A stretch of DNA of 64,000 nt, from the IMG/VR virus record IMGVR_UViG_3300046167_000873, positions 86,921 to 150,920 of that record. The stretch is one strand, 5' to 3'. Of this stretch, positions 1 through 10,222 are shown one piece after another. A program made the position numbers and the translations under genes. The first letter of the stretch is position 1; each line of letters opens with the position of its first letter. The notes under the pieces were generated by a model that saw only the letters and a list, made by a program, of their open reading frames with translations, was not told where the DNA came from and made no database searches. The stretch comes from a virus.

Positions 1-2844
1 AAAGACACCTGGTAAACCAAGCGACTTTGGAAATGCACCGGTCGTTGATATTTTCACAAAACGATTACGGTTTGCAGTAATTGGTGTTGATGAAACATTC
101 TTTGCTTTGACGTTATAGGTAACAGCCAGAGTAACAGATGTCGTAGTTATAGGTTGACCTGCACCGAGGTTAATTGTCATCGACGTGCGATCACTATTAA
201 CTGTAGCATTTGCTGTTGTTCGAGAACCTAAGTTGATTGGAATATTCTTTGGGAATACCCTTCGCATTGGTTCAGCACTAAATGCAAATGAACCCGAAGG
301 CTTTCGAATTGTAATTCTGTCTTGAGAATCTACACTTAAGACTTGTACAACATCGCCAGAGTTATTCTTGATCCAATCACCAGAAACTAAGTTATCTGAG
401 AATAGAGGAGTACCTACTGTTGCATCTAATACTTCAACTGAACTATTGCTTTGTCCGGCGTCTTGAACTAAAGTAATACCAGTTGCAAAATCACCGACCG
501 TTATTTCATCCTCTGGAACAATGATTAAAGTGCCTTCTTCGCTATCAGTAAGTTCACCGATATAATTAAAGATATTACCAGCTGGCAATCCTGATATTGA
601 AATATCACCACCTGAACTTACTGATTGGTTGACACTCGTTGTGCCATAGACATAGTTAATGCTGTCGCCTGAACCTGTCGTATTTGCAAATGCTTCACCG
701 GTTGTAACTGGTGAACGCCCAGTGGGTACAACAAGGCTCGTTGTTTGAGATTGAAACAACTCAGCAAACCGAGTATATGTTGAAGGTGAATATTGGTCTT
801 CTTCACCGGTTTCAGTAATTTTTCGAAGTACATCACTACCACTTGTTAATACAATATCAGCGATGCCATCTTCTGAACCACCAGAGCTTGGGACGTAGAT
901 AGAACGAATATCTCTAAAGGATGCACGGTCTAATTGGATATCAAAAATGTATACACGATAAACTGCATCATTTGTACCGTGATTGCCTGATTCAAGAAAT
1001 ACCGATCTTATCTTTGCAGTACCAATCTGATCGCCACTAATTCTTGCTGCACTTACTGCAGTATTGGTCGCGTAGTTATCGTAATACTTAACACCTTCAT
1101 CTGTTCCAGTCTGTGCTTTATATAAGTTAATTGTCTGGCCAGATTTAAATACGTGTGTACCTGCTAATTGGTTAACACGAATATAAGAACCGTAAATCAA
1201 GTCTTGTTCTTGGTTTATTTTGATTGATATATTCTTTGACTTTTCAACTTTCTTTGCATAGTTGCGTTCAGTCTTGACACGATAACCATTAATGTATGCG
1301 TGACCAGGATCTATAACATAAACGAAGTGAGTATCTGAATTTGCAATATCGCTTGTAGATCGTATAGTCAATTTAAATTGATCTAGTGCATAGTTACCAC
1401 TCTCTTCAAATGTACGTCTTGCAATCATGTCATTGATTTTATTGTACTGAGTAGTTTTAAACTGTGCGTATGGTCGACCTTCACTAAACTTAACTAAACT
1501 GAAGAACTCAGCGTCAGCTTCTTGTTCAGCAATTGTTTTTACAGAGAGCTGAGGAGTAAGCTGTAAACGGTTTGCACCAGGAGCTGAGAAGTTTGTAAAG
1601 TCATTTGAATTATCATAAAGAGTAGCATCTGTAAATACGTTAACGACCCCTTCTAATGTTGTAAATCCAACAGCAACATCACTCGGCGTATTTGAATACT
1701 TGTCAACAAAAGCAAATTGGGCATCAACGTTTAAGAAGTATCCTTTCTGATATATTTTTCCTTCAGAAACTTGGATACCATAACCAACACCAACTGGGTT
1801 AACATAACCGTCAGCAGTAGACGCAACAGTTAATTGCGTAAGGAAGGTTTGTGCTTCTAAATCTAAACTGTTGAGATTCAGTGTTGAGGCTGTTGTTGAT
1901 CCAACAGTAACATACGGTATAGTTGTATAACCAGAACCACCCCTTGTTATTTCAGCACTCGATATTGAACCGCCTCGTGTTGTTTGAATAAGGCCCGTTG
2001 CACCTGAACCAATAATCTGAGTAACACTTACTTCTTCGTTGTTACCAGATGTCTGGTTAATAAGAACTGTGTTTTCTTCGATATCATCCCATTTGCTTGA
2101 ATCAGGAGCAGGAACCAAGTCACTGTTGACTGGTTTAACTGGTACAATAAGTGTTCCAGTATCTTCATCGACTGTGGGAGTATCATAAATCTGTACGCGC
2201 AACGTTGGAGTAATAAGATCATCTACAAGAATATCGTTAATAGTAAATGATTCAATGTCAGATGTATTTCCTGAAACGACGTTGGCAATCTTAAGTGCAC
2301 TAACAACATAAACGATATCAGCGTTTGAGAAACCAGCAGATGCGCCACCTGGCACAACATTAATATCGTAGACAATATCTTGGTTACTAAATATTTTAAC
2401 AGATTCGCCTTCAGCAAACTTTGAATATTGATCATCAATGCCATTATCTTGGTATTCAACATATAATGTGTTTAAGTTGATACCGTCACCTTGGAAACCA
2501 GCAGTTCCTCGGGAAACCCTAGCAGTTATTCCAGTACTTTGACCCCTTGCAAACAGACCAATATACTCATTAACATCAACTGCTCCACCAGTACTTGACC
2601 TATCAAGTACTTTAATAAAAGGCATTTCATCCTTAAAGGTGAACTGACAGCCTGATAATATAGTGCCAGCTTTTAATATGTTATCGCCAAATTCTTCAAT
2701 TTGATTTTGCAGCATCGTCTGCAGCTGGTTCATCTCTCTTACTTGAACCGCAGTTGATGGCTTGAAAAGAACTTTATAATAATTCTTATCAGAATCGTAA
2801 TCGTCGAAATATGGAGATACGGAAAAATTAGTTGTTAACGGCAT
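1..2844 (-). CDS. DUF4815-like virion structural protein, 3' end outside window
   Basis: An open frame starts with ATG at 2844 and runs without a stop for 948 codons to the left edge, so the C-terminus is missing. The N-terminus (MPLTTNFSVSPYFDDYD, then FKPSTAVQVREMNQLQ) is the hallmark of the large DUF4815 virion proteins of marine T4-like phages; the body is beta-rich and Gly/Ser/Thr-rich, as in tail or baseplate appendages. It begins 4 bp after the gp8 stop, which places it at the end of the baseplate wedge operon. It is probably a baseplate-peripheral or fibre-attachment protein; the exact role is inferred. Confidence 0.85.
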   Translation of the reverse strand, partial: MPLTTNFSVSPYFDDYDSDKNYYKVLFKPSTAVQVREMNQLQTMLQNQIEEFGDNILKAGTILSGCQFTFKDEMPFIKVLDRSSTGGAVDVNEYIGLFARGQSTGITARVSRGTAGFQGDGINLNTLYVEYQDNGIDDQYSKFAEGESVKIFSNQDIVYDINVVPGGASAGFSNADIVYVVSALKIANVVSGNTSDIESFTINDILVDDLITPTLRVQIYDTPTVDEDTGTLIVPVKPVNSDLVPAPDSSKWDDIEENTVLINQTSGNNEEVSVTQIIGSGATGLIQTTRGGSISSAEITRGGSGYTTIPYVTVGSTTASTLNLNSLDLEAQTFLTQLTVASTADGYVNPVGVGYGIQVSEGKIYQKGYFLNVDAQFAFVDKYSNTPSDVAVGFTTLEGVVNVFTDATLYDNSNDFTNFSAPGANRLQLTPQLSVKTIAEQEADAEFFSLVKFSEGRPYAQFKTTQYNKINDMIARRTFEESGNYALDQFKLTIRSTSDIANSDTHFVYVIDPGHAYINGYRVKTERNYAKKVEKSKNISIKINQEQDLIYGSYIRVNQLAGTHVFKSGQTINLYKAQTGTDEGVKYYDNYATNTAVSAARISGDQIGTAKIRSVFLESGNHGTNDAVYRVYIFDIQLDRASFRDIRSIYVPSSGGSEDGIADIVLTSGSDVLRKITETGEEDQYSPSTYTRFAELFQSQTTSLVVPTGRSPVTTGEAFANTTGSGDSINYVYGTTSVNQSVSSGGDISISGLPAGNIFNYIGELTDSEEGTLIIVPEDEITVGDFATGITLVQDAGQSNSSVEVLDATVGTPLFSDNLVSGDWIKNNSGDVVQVLSVDSQDRITIRKPSGSFAFSAEPMRRVFPKNIPINLGSRTTANATVNSDRTSMTINLGAGQPITTTSVTLAVTYNVKAKNVSSTPITANRNRFVKISTTGAFPKSLGLPGVF

Positions 2845-2848
2845 CGAT

Positions 2849-4036
2849 TTAGAACTCCAAAATTACTCTTATTTCTTCTGTTTGATCTTGCTGGCGTGAA
2901 ATAGGTACGTCATTTTGTATATATATGACGGCTCCTTCGTTAGGATCTAAATCACCGTATGATAAATCTAAAATATCTGCATTTACTCCGGAGACCACAC
3001 TCGCGAATGTTGCGCCAGATGATCGGCCAGTAATAATTGCTGATTGTCCTGCAGATGCTGTTACAAAATCGCCTACAACACGAGTAAGGTTTAACTGATC
3101 ATCATTCCAAGAGTGAATGTATCCAGTTGTTTCTTCGCCTGTTGCAGCATCTACTTGAAAAACCTGTTCATCAAGTTGAAATACACCTTGAGTCACATTA
3201 CCTTGTATCTTAAACAGCTGATTAAAATCTTCAAATTGGAACTGTGCACTGAATGTTCCTATTCTACTATTTATATCAATTGACTGAACGTTTCCTGTGG
3301 CTCTTGAAGTCAAACCATAAATGAGCTCACCAGTCTTAAACTTAGGAACTACTTTGTTACCAAGAAATGATGTATAGTTTGTTGGTGTTCCAACTGGTTT
3401 AGGTGGTGCATTATTATCAACAACACATGTAGCCAATTCTTTTGTTTGATATGCAATGATGCTGTAATCACCACCGGGTTCTAAGAATGGAATAGTATCT
3501 TGTAAAATGATTGCTGTTGTATTACTGCCAGCACCAACCGTACCTAGATATTTACCAGTACCAGTCACGGATTGCATATAGATATTTTCACCAGGAGTTA
3601 AGAATGTATCGAAGGATGAATCTCCTGATTGCAATACTAAAGACTTACCATCATCTTGTACTGTATTTGCAGTAAATGTACCTTCTATTTTTATTTTCTT
3701 AAACTGAACAACATCTTCGCCTTCAATAAATTCAGTTGTTGCTTCAGTAAAATAGAATTGTGTGTTTGAGAAAACAGGATCACGAATAACACCAAACTGC
3801 GAGAATGTATTTTCTGGAGAGACTAAGTCAGATTCTGAACTGTTGAAGTTAGCAACAATGCTCATCTTAGATGCACCTAACTCAACAATGTTGTTTGCCC
3901 CATGGCCTCCCTGTGGAGGTATGATGGCTCTTAAATCAGAAGGTATAATAGTAACTGGTTCGCCATTAATTTCATCAGAAATCAATGGAGGAATCTTGGC
4001 GGTAGCAAACTTATAATCTGCACCAGTATCAAACAT
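2849..4036 (-). CDS. 8: Baseplate wedge gp8, C-terminal part (separate frame)
   Basis: The open frame is the C-terminal portion of a gp8-type baseplate wedge protein. It ends RQQDQTEEIRVILEF, and T4 gp8 as I remember it ends with a very similar DQTEEI tail. The frame stays open upstream of this ATG to about 4092 and encodes KAFARAIVDSNASNSIIRVE before the Met, so the ATG at 4036 is probably an internal Met, not a start. The part lies in the -1 frame relative to the gp8 N-terminal frame at 4072-5091. A joined product would be about 747 residues, longer than the 334 of T4 gp8. Either recoding or a one-base deletion explains the split. Confidence 0.8.
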   Translation of the reverse strand: MFDTGADYKFATAKIPPLISDEINGEPVTIIPSDLRAIIPPQGGHGANNIVELGASKMSIVANFNSSESDLVSPENTFSQFGVIRDPVFSNTQFYFTEATTEFIEGEDVVQFKKIKIEGTFTANTVQDDGKSLVLQSGDSSFDTFLTPGENIYMQSVTGTGKYLGTVGAGSNTTAIILQDTIPFLEPGGDYSIIAYQTKELATCVVDNNAPPKPVGTPTNYTSFLGNKVVPKFKTGELIYGLTSRATGNVQSIDINSRIGTFSAQFQFEDFNQLFKIQGNVTQGVFQLDEQVFQVDAATGEETTGYIHSWNDDQLNLTRVVGDFVTASAGQSAIITGRSSGATFASVVSGVNADILDLSYGDLDPNEGAVIYIQNDVPISRQQDQTEEIRVILEF

Positions 4037-4071
4037 TTCAACACGAATAATACTATTAGATGCATTACTAT

Positions 4072-5091
4072 CTACGATTGCTCGAGCAAATGCTTTTTCG
4101 TTTCTGTACCATCGCCGATAATTCTTACTTCTGGGAAAATATCATATGATGATGTATTGTCAAGCGGCGTAGTAAATTGATCTTCAACATAGATAACTAC
4201 GCCAACACCTGTTACAACATCAGACCTTAATATCCGTCTATATTGACCGGCACCTACTCCTGATGTAATATAGATGATGCAGTTCTTGTAGAAATCAATA
4301 ATTTGTCGTCCACCAACAACTCTATACCATTGGTTAACATTTGCTTCACCAGCAACACTAGTCAGTGTTTGACCTGATGCAATTAATGCACCGTTCTCAG
4401 CAATATCTGGTGTAATTCTATTAAAGTCATTATCTGAAAAATCAGCTGAGATATAGTTGTTATGGTTTTTGCCTTCATCAAGAACGCGAATAACATCAAT
4501 AGCACCAGGTTTTGAGTTGCTTTGAATTGTAGTATTAGCAGTAATTGGAATGAGCTTTTGTGTAGCAAACTTATTGAAGGTTGTAGAATCTATGCTGTAC
4601 AGGTATTTCCACTGATAACCATCGTTTGTTTCGTAGTAATCATCACCTGATACAAAAAGATTCTCATCATATCGTGCATCTTGGAATAAAGGCTTAACAG
4701 TTGATGGAGCGCCATTGTTGTTATACAAACACTTATAAACGTGTTTAAACGCATCTTCATCAACAACAGTATAGAAGTTCTTTTCAAAAAGATTAACTTC
4801 AGTATCATCGTACATCGTGAATATCGTACCAGCTTCCCAATCATTGCGATTAACAACAAAGTTAAAATCCCTTTCGTCAAGTTTCTTGCCTATGATCATA
4901 TTTCGAAACGCACCGATATTCATTTTTTGAGTGGTTTCAATAGGCGCTGAAATTTCATCAAGCGTAGAACCATCAGTGACATGATCACCAATAAATGAAT
5001 AATAAACAGTATTAGCCGGTTCAGTAATCGATTCTATAAACTGATCGATCATGTGAGTTTTAAATTCAGCTGGTACTAGTGACTTAGCCAT
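4072..5091 (-). CDS. 8: Baseplate wedge gp8, N-terminal part, stops early
   Basis: This frame carries the gp8 N-terminal signatures: a start resembling the VTSKFRTEKML region of T4 gp8 (here VPAEFKTHMIDQF), a VNRNDW motif like the T4 IPRRDW, and YQWKYLYSI like YVWEYLFEI. It stops at 4072 after a short out-of-frame tail (HLLEQS), while the -1 frame continues with conserved gp8 sequence to 2849. gp8 is a dimer in the baseplate wedge that contacts gp7, gp10 and gp53. The gene follows gp7 with an 18 bp gap, in the T4 order 6-7-8. Confidence 0.82.
   Translation of the reverse strand: MAKSLVPAEFKTHMIDQFIESITEPANTVYYSFIGDHVTDGSTLDEISAPIETTQKMNIGAFRNMIIGKKLDERDFNFVVNRNDWEAGTIFTMYDDTEVNLFEKNFYTVVDEDAFKHVYKCLYNNNGAPSTVKPLFQDARYDENLFVSGDDYYETNDGYQWKYLYSIDSTTFNKFATQKLIPITANTTIQSNSKPGAIDVIRVLDEGKNHNNYISADFSDNDFNRITPDIAENGALIASGQTLTSVAGEANVNQWYRVVGGRQIIDFYKNCIIYITSGVGAGQYRRILRSDVVTGVGVVIYVEDQFTTPLDNTSSYDIFPEVRIIGDGTETKKHLLEQS
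4093..4099 (-). other. Apparent frameshift point in gp8 (A-run G AAA AAG)
   Basis: On the minus strand the zero frame reads ACG AAA AAG CAT and the -1 frame reads GAA AAA GCA TTT, where conserved gp8 sequence resumes. The A5 run resembles the bacterial slippery heptamer A AAA AAG but has G in the first position. Adding one A to the run would also restore the frame, so a homopolymer error or a real one-base deletion fits equally well. Confidence 0.6.
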
Positions 5092-5109
5092 TATTGTCTC
5101 TTATATTAT

Positions 5110-7926
5110 TTACGATATTGTGATTGGATAGAAAGTGTTTTCATTTACAAACAATCCAAATTGCTTAATGTTATATTCTGTACTTGTTCCGGTAGCCGTA
5201 ATATTAACATTTTCTTCTTGTGTTCCAACATAACCACCGAATGGTTTGCTGCCGGCAACGTGTAGTATTTCAATAAGCGTCTGCTTATACTTATCGAATG
5301 GTAAAGCAGTCAATACCTGATAAGAATATTCTTGATAAAAATTGTTATCTTGAAGATACTTATCTGTTGATAAAAACGACTTTTTACTTGGCCAACTACC
5401 TTCACCAATTCCTTGCTTACCAAGATAGCCATATGCACTTACTGATCTATTTGAATCTTCACTTGATATAAGAGTAAGTACTTCTCCATCTGTAACAACA
5501 CCGTTGACAAAGCGCTTACCAAAATATCCAAATCCAGAATTAAGAATTCTAAGATCGGTAACGAATCCTTCACCTGAGAATGCTTCAGATAGAATATCAG
5601 AATTAAGACCAACACGATTCATCATTCGTGTTTCATCAACAACATATACAGATGCAGATACACCTGAGTTTTCACCGGTGATTATGTCGTTCCTTCTAAA
5701 ATCGCGCTCAGTATAAATGTGGCTGTTATCTGTAATATCAGATGATACATTTAATCTTACTGCCCATATCTCACCAGTAAGAGGCTTATGTTTTAATATC
5801 CTTGCTCTTGCAAGAGGATCACCGGTTGGTGTTGTGATAATCTCATTAATACGGAATGCTTTTAATTGAGGTTCTCTTCGGTATCTAAAATATAGGTCGT
5901 ATCTTTCCATATGATAATCACGTGGTTCAAATACAACATAATAAGGTGACCGTGAATAGCCTTGACCTGGATCAGTAACAACAATAGATTTTAATGAACC
6001 TATTTCAACAGCTTCATCTGATATATTTAAAAAGTCGCTAAGTAATGTATTTGCAAATTCTGTAGGTCCAGTTCCTTCTGAAATATATTGAATCTCAGAA
6101 TTAGCTGTGTCCCATATAGATGTATTTGCAAGAGTATCAAAGTCGTCGATAACCATCTCTGCTCCACCAGGAAATACCTTTGGCAAATCATCAATGATTT
6201 CTACTGAATCCCAATCTCTTAAAGATTGTTCTTCTTCATATTCAAATACATCGAACTTAGCAACCGTATTAAAACCAAACTGGTCAATTGAGCCAGATGT
6301 CATTCCAGTATTAGCGTTATATGTATTCGCGTTATTAAATATGTAGTTGTCAGCCTGAAGCTCACCTTCGACACCTACGACACCTGCATACGCGTTAGAG
6401 ACATTGGTTAATGTGAATGCAGTTCTAGATATTGTTTCTTGTCTAAACAATGGTTGATCGTTACGAGGCCAACCAACATTGCGCACTACGTTAGCATACT
6501 TAAGACCATTGACTGTACTAACGTATGTGTTTGAGACTTCAATTTCAGTATACCTTAAAAAGTTTTTTGGATCTTCTTGATAAAGTATGTCGCCAGCTAC
6601 AAGACTAAATTGGTCTTCATTTGAATATTCAATTGTAAATTTATCGTCCCATGCAATAACGTTAGCTTCTGCTTTTGCATCAATGACTGCTGAAGTAGTT
6701 TCTTGATTTACAGGAATTTCAATTGAATTATTAGAGGCATAAAATGTTGGAATACTATTTCCAAAGAGTGATCTTCCGTCGACAATGATTTCTCCATTTG
6801 AATTTCGTGGATAATCAGTGCCATTGTAGTTTAATGTAATGACGTTATTCTCAGAACTACTATAAACAATATGACCTTCAAATTCTACGTTTCCAGCAGG
6901 ATCATCGTTTGTTCGTACTTCAACAATTTCATTTAAATTAAGTGAAAATGCAACATCTGATACATCGGTGTTCGTAATATCTACTTTAATTGTCACAAGA
7001 TCCTGTTCGATCTTGTCAAAAACATATGATGGATCGTGGTTATAGAAATACTTGTCGTCATTAAAAACAATATCATTTAATTGTATGACTTTATCTGAAC
7101 CAATAATCTCTGCTTGGTTTGTATAACCCCAACCACCATCAATAAGAGTAAAGTTAACAACGCCAATATAGTCTGCTGTTTTACTAACGACTGCTTTTGC
7201 TTTTTTACCTTTTCCATCCGAAACATAAACTTGCTCTCCTGATGAAAAGTTAGGAGAACTAAATGTAATTTCAAATGCTGATAAAGACCCATCAATTCTT
7301 GCTGAGTAGTTATCCGTCAATAATTGTGTAGATATTCTTTCACCGGTTTTAAAGTTACCAGTAACATCTGTAATATATAGAACTTCAATATATTGATTAT
7401 CTTTCTTAACACGAACTAGCCGTTCTGCAAATGCACTTGTTGTAGAAACACTACCAAAGACTTGTTCGCCTACAAAATTAATGTTATTCTTATTAGGCTT
7501 AAGCTCAAGGTATTGTGTGTCTAACCAAGTGTTATCACTAAGTTTAAATAAGTCATCAGCAGGATAATAAACACGAGCTTCTAGACCGTAAATAAGTTTA
7601 AAGAAAAGGTCAACAGCTCTTTCTGTTCCTTTAGCACGATAGAAGTCTAACGCGTTTTTAATGAATAGCTGTTTATTCGTTGCTGTATTAAATTGAACGT
7701 TAGGCAAATACTTGTTTTTAAAATCAATAATAAATTCATCGATTGTTTTATCGATGTCACGATACTCAGGCAAATTACGTGTATGGTATGCTACTTGATT
7801 TTGTTGTTCCATCCACTCATAATACGCCTGTATGAAGGCAATAAACTTATCACCTTCTTCGCGATAGAGCTCTGGAAACTGTGACTCCAGTAAAGCACTA
7901 ATATTCTTTTCAATTTCTATAGCCAT
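5110..7926 (-). CDS. 7: Baseplate wedge protein gp7
   Basis: The 938-residue protein sits between gp6 and gp8, exactly as gp7 does in T4 (1032 residues). Its N-terminus (SQFPELYREEGDKFIAFIQAYYEWMEQ) matches the start of gp7-type wedge proteins of marine T4-like phages, followed by a helical region (TNKQLFIKNALDFYRAKGTERAVDLFFKLIY region) and a long beta-rich body. gp7 organises the wedge by binding gp10, gp8, gp6 and gp53. Its ATG overlaps the gp6 stop by one base, so the two are translationally coupled. Identity rests on gene order plus N-terminal pattern; sequence conservation of gp7 is low across the family. Confidence 0.78.
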   Translation of the reverse strand: MAIEIEKNISALLESQFPELYREEGDKFIAFIQAYYEWMEQQNQVAYHTRNLPEYRDIDKTIDEFIIDFKNKYLPNVQFNTATNKQLFIKNALDFYRAKGTERAVDLFFKLIYGLEARVYYPADDLFKLSDNTWLDTQYLELKPNKNNINFVGEQVFGSVSTTSAFAERLVRVKKDNQYIEVLYITDVTGNFKTGERISTQLLTDNYSARIDGSLSAFEITFSSPNFSSGEQVYVSDGKGKKAKAVVSKTADYIGVVNFTLIDGGWGYTNQAEIIGSDKVIQLNDIVFNDDKYFYNHDPSYVFDKIEQDLVTIKVDITNTDVSDVAFSLNLNEIVEVRTNDDPAGNVEFEGHIVYSSSENNVITLNYNGTDYPRNSNGEIIVDGRSLFGNSIPTFYASNNSIEIPVNQETTSAVIDAKAEANVIAWDDKFTIEYSNEDQFSLVAGDILYQEDPKNFLRYTEIEVSNTYVSTVNGLKYANVVRNVGWPRNDQPLFRQETISRTAFTLTNVSNAYAGVVGVEGELQADNYIFNNANTYNANTGMTSGSIDQFGFNTVAKFDVFEYEEEQSLRDWDSVEIIDDLPKVFPGGAEMVIDDFDTLANTSIWDTANSEIQYISEGTGPTEFANTLLSDFLNISDEAVEIGSLKSIVVTDPGQGYSRSPYYVVFEPRDYHMERYDLYFRYRREPQLKAFRINEIITTPTGDPLARARILKHKPLTGEIWAVRLNVSSDITDNSHIYTERDFRRNDIITGENSGVSASVYVVDETRMMNRVGLNSDILSEAFSGEGFVTDLRILNSGFGYFGKRFVNGVVTDGEVLTLISSEDSNRSVSAYGYLGKQGIGEGSWPSKKSFLSTDKYLQDNNFYQEYSYQVLTALPFDKYKQTLIEILHVAGSKPFGGYVGTQEENVNITATGTSTEYNIKQFGLFVNENTFYPITIS

Positions 7927-9737
7927 TAGATTCTTACTTGTTGTACGTTAATTTGAACATCCGAATCAAGTACTCTTAATATGCTCGTCTGTTGCGACTC
8001 AATATCTCTATCTTCTGGTGTAATTGAGAATGTAAGGACACCACCTTCAACTGCTTGGAATGATACATTAGAAAGAATAATCACGCCAGTAGCATAATTA
8101 ACTTCACCGGCTTGTGCAATTGCTACGTGACGATCACCTTCTTCTCTAACTATAACCATGTTGCCTTCGCCGTCATCCTCAAAGAAACATTCACTATCTT
8201 GGAATGTAAACGGAGAACTTGAAACGGCAGCTATGTCGTAAGAAAAATGTGATTTTCTTCCTTGACCAATATCACGTCTAATAGGAATATTAAATGCAAT
8301 CCTATAGTTATTTGATCCGTTAATATCAACAGTTAAAAACTTAGTAGCAAGTACATCAGTATCATTACTCACAATTGATTGTTGAGAATTATCGATTGCT
8401 GAAACGAGTTTACTGTAACGAAGTGTTTTGCCAAAGCCATTAATTTCAGATTCGTTATAACTTTGAATAGAAGATAAAACCAAGCTTCGTATATCATCGA
8501 TATTTAATGATGTTTGGTTAATGTTATATTTAACTGTTGTTCGTATACTAACGTATGTATAGTCAGGTTTAACGAAGACTGGATCAATAGACAAAGGACT
8601 TCTTGGTTTAATAAAAGAATTGTACTTTGTTTTAAATGAAGCTGGTAAGTCATCACTGTTCTTTAAATCAACCGCAACAATAACCTTACCATAAAGAGGT
8701 GGATCAAATAGTTCTCCACCATATGCAACAACATCGTTAATTTCTGAGAAGTTTGCTTTCAATAAAGTACTATAGTCACTTGAGGTTACAACACGTTCTT
8801 GAGTTGTAAAGGCTCTTGGTGCATTTAACTTAATTGAATTTAAAGATTCTGGTAAAGATCCACCAGACGCAGCAGTATGAGTTTCAACACTTAAAACAGT
8901 TGCTGTATCAATTGAATCGTTTGGAGTAAATCTCTTGATTCCATTTGGCAACTCACCATTACACGTTCTATATTCTATATTGACGATTGAATTATCTTTT
9001 GGTGGTCTTCCAATGACTCCATCACCAAAGAATATCTCGTAAGTATCCCCTTCAGATGGTTGAATAAAGAAGACCTGTGATTGTGCATCAAGACCAAACA
9101 GAGTATCTCTTTTAAGATATTGTAAAACAGTTGAACCATTATCTTCAATAACAGTAACAATTAAGCTGTTTGTATCAATTGTTTTGTTACTTGCAATATA
9201 CTTAACTGGGTTTTTAGCATTCACAACAAACGTGTCAAGAATATAATCACCTTCATAGAGCAAAACATCTTCAGCTTTAAAGTTTGCTTGTGCAGGTGCT
9301 CCAGGTGTGCCTGTAGTAATGCTTTTAGCAAGTATGTTTTCTGATGTTACGAAGGTAAAGTTTCTATTTCCTTCGGTTCCTGTAAATGATGTTCCTCGTG
9401 GAATTAATACAGTTGCATCATCAGAAGTATCTCTGAGATAAACATCAACGCTTGCAATCGCCGATCGAAATGACCTCGGAAGATAATTAAGTTCTTTTGC
9501 ATGAGAGATAATGCTGTCTCTTAGTATAGCAGAATCAAGGAACATCTCGTTTGCTACCATGTTTAGATAAAATGCATTGAGGTTTGTGTTGTATGCAAGA
9601 ATATCTAAAAGAACATTAATGTTTGAGGCTTCAAAATCGTAATCTTGAAAGATAGCCTGAGACTTTAAATACGACTTAAGATTCTCTTTAACCGTATTAA
9701 AATCAAGTGTCGATAAATCGTTACTTACGTTTGCCAT
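7926..9737 (-). CDS. 6: Baseplate wedge protein gp6
   Basis: The protein has 603 residues against about 660 in T4 gp6. The N-terminal block (LKSYLKSQAIFQDYDFEASN, then LLDILAYNTNLNAFYLNMVANEMFLDSA) is the typical gp6 start; a J-like baseplate core with VEYRTCNGELPNG and SYNESEINGFGKTLRYS follows. gp6 forms the ring of cross-linked dimers that holds the inner baseplate wedges together. The gene lies one base after gp25, giving the order 25-6-7-8 seen in marine T4-like phages, unlike T4, where gene 25 is located elsewhere. Confidence 0.93.
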   Translation of the reverse strand: MANVSNDLSTLDFNTVKENLKSYLKSQAIFQDYDFEASNINVLLDILAYNTNLNAFYLNMVANEMFLDSAILRDSIISHAKELNYLPRSFRSAIASVDVYLRDTSDDATVLIPRGTSFTGTEGNRNFTFVTSENILAKSITTGTPGAPAQANFKAEDVLLYEGDYILDTFVVNAKNPVKYIASNKTIDTNSLIVTVIEDNGSTVLQYLKRDTLFGLDAQSQVFFIQPSEGDTYEIFFGDGVIGRPPKDNSIVNIEYRTCNGELPNGIKRFTPNDSIDTATVLSVETHTAASGGSLPESLNSIKLNAPRAFTTQERVVTSSDYSTLLKANFSEINDVVAYGGELFDPPLYGKVIVAVDLKNSDDLPASFKTKYNSFIKPRSPLSIDPVFVKPDYTYVSIRTTVKYNINQTSLNIDDIRSLVLSSIQSYNESEINGFGKTLRYSKLVSAIDNSQQSIVSNDTDVLATKFLTVDINGSNNYRIAFNIPIRRDIGQGRKSHFSYDIAAVSSSPFTFQDSECFFEDDGEGNMVIVREEGDRHVAIAQAGEVNYATGVIILSNVSFQAVEGGVLTFSITPEDRDIESQQTSILRVLDSDVQINVQQVRI

Positions 9738-9738
9738 G

Positions 9739-10173
9739 TTATCTTACTCTGTAGAGTGTTAGTTCTAGGTTAGCGACTTGGTTTGATGTTACAATTGCAA
9801 ATTCTATATTAACGACAATAGCATTTTCATCGGGCTGTGAATCTACTGTGCAATCTATAACTCTCACTCTCGGTTCATGTGTTTCTATTGCATTATAGAT
9901 TTCTTCTTTTATTTCTTCTTCGATATGACTATCGAATTGCTCAAAAACAAATCTACTTAAGCGTGTACCGAACTCAGGATTGCGTAATCTTTCATACTTA
10001 TTCGTCAATAAAAGGTTACGTAATGCTTGCTTTACAGATTCGACATTTACTTTTCTGGTAATCTGACCCGTATTAGGGTTAGGTAAAAATGATTTGTTTA
10101 AATCACTATACTTGTCAGCGAGTGCACCAGACTGTCTATATTCATCGTTTTCTTTGGCTATTCTAATGCCCAT
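9739..10173 (-). CDS. 25: Baseplate wedge protein gp25 (lysozyme-like fold)
   Basis: The 144-residue protein is close to the 132 of T4 gp25. It has the family features: NLLLTNKYERLRNPEFGTRL, the FVFEQFD segment and the diagnostic EPR motif in HEPRVRV. gp25 is the wedge subunit that nucleates sheath assembly at the baseplate; homologues exist in all contractile injection systems. It is the first gene after an exact late promoter (TATAAATA at 10205-10198), with a short leader containing CGGAA before the ATG, so it heads a late operon 25-6-7-8. Confidence 0.93.
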   Translation of the reverse strand: MGIRIAKENDEYRQSGALADKYSDLNKSFLPNPNTGQITRKVNVESVKQALRNLLLTNKYERLRNPEFGTRLSRFVFEQFDSHIEEEIKEEIYNAIETHEPRVRVIDCTVDSQPDENAIVVNIEFAIVTSNQVANLELTLYRVR

Positions 10174-10197
10174 GAGAATATTCCGTGTTTATAGTTT

Positions 10198-10205
10198 TAT
10201 TTATA
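10198..10205 (-). promoter_or_regulatory. T4-type late promoter upstream of gp25
   Basis: The minus strand reads TATAAATA exactly, the consensus used by the gp55/gp33/gp45 late transcription system. The expected start is about six bases downstream (near 10192), leaving a leader of about 19 bases before the gp25 ATG at 10173. Confidence 0.75.
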
Positions 10206-10222
10206 CAACTTTAAGTGTAGCG

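Noticed and set aside
3268-3276. TATAAATA-like motif in the C-terminal gp8 frame
   Set aside because: Within coding sequence and more than 400 bases from the next start, so chance is likely in AT-rich DNA.
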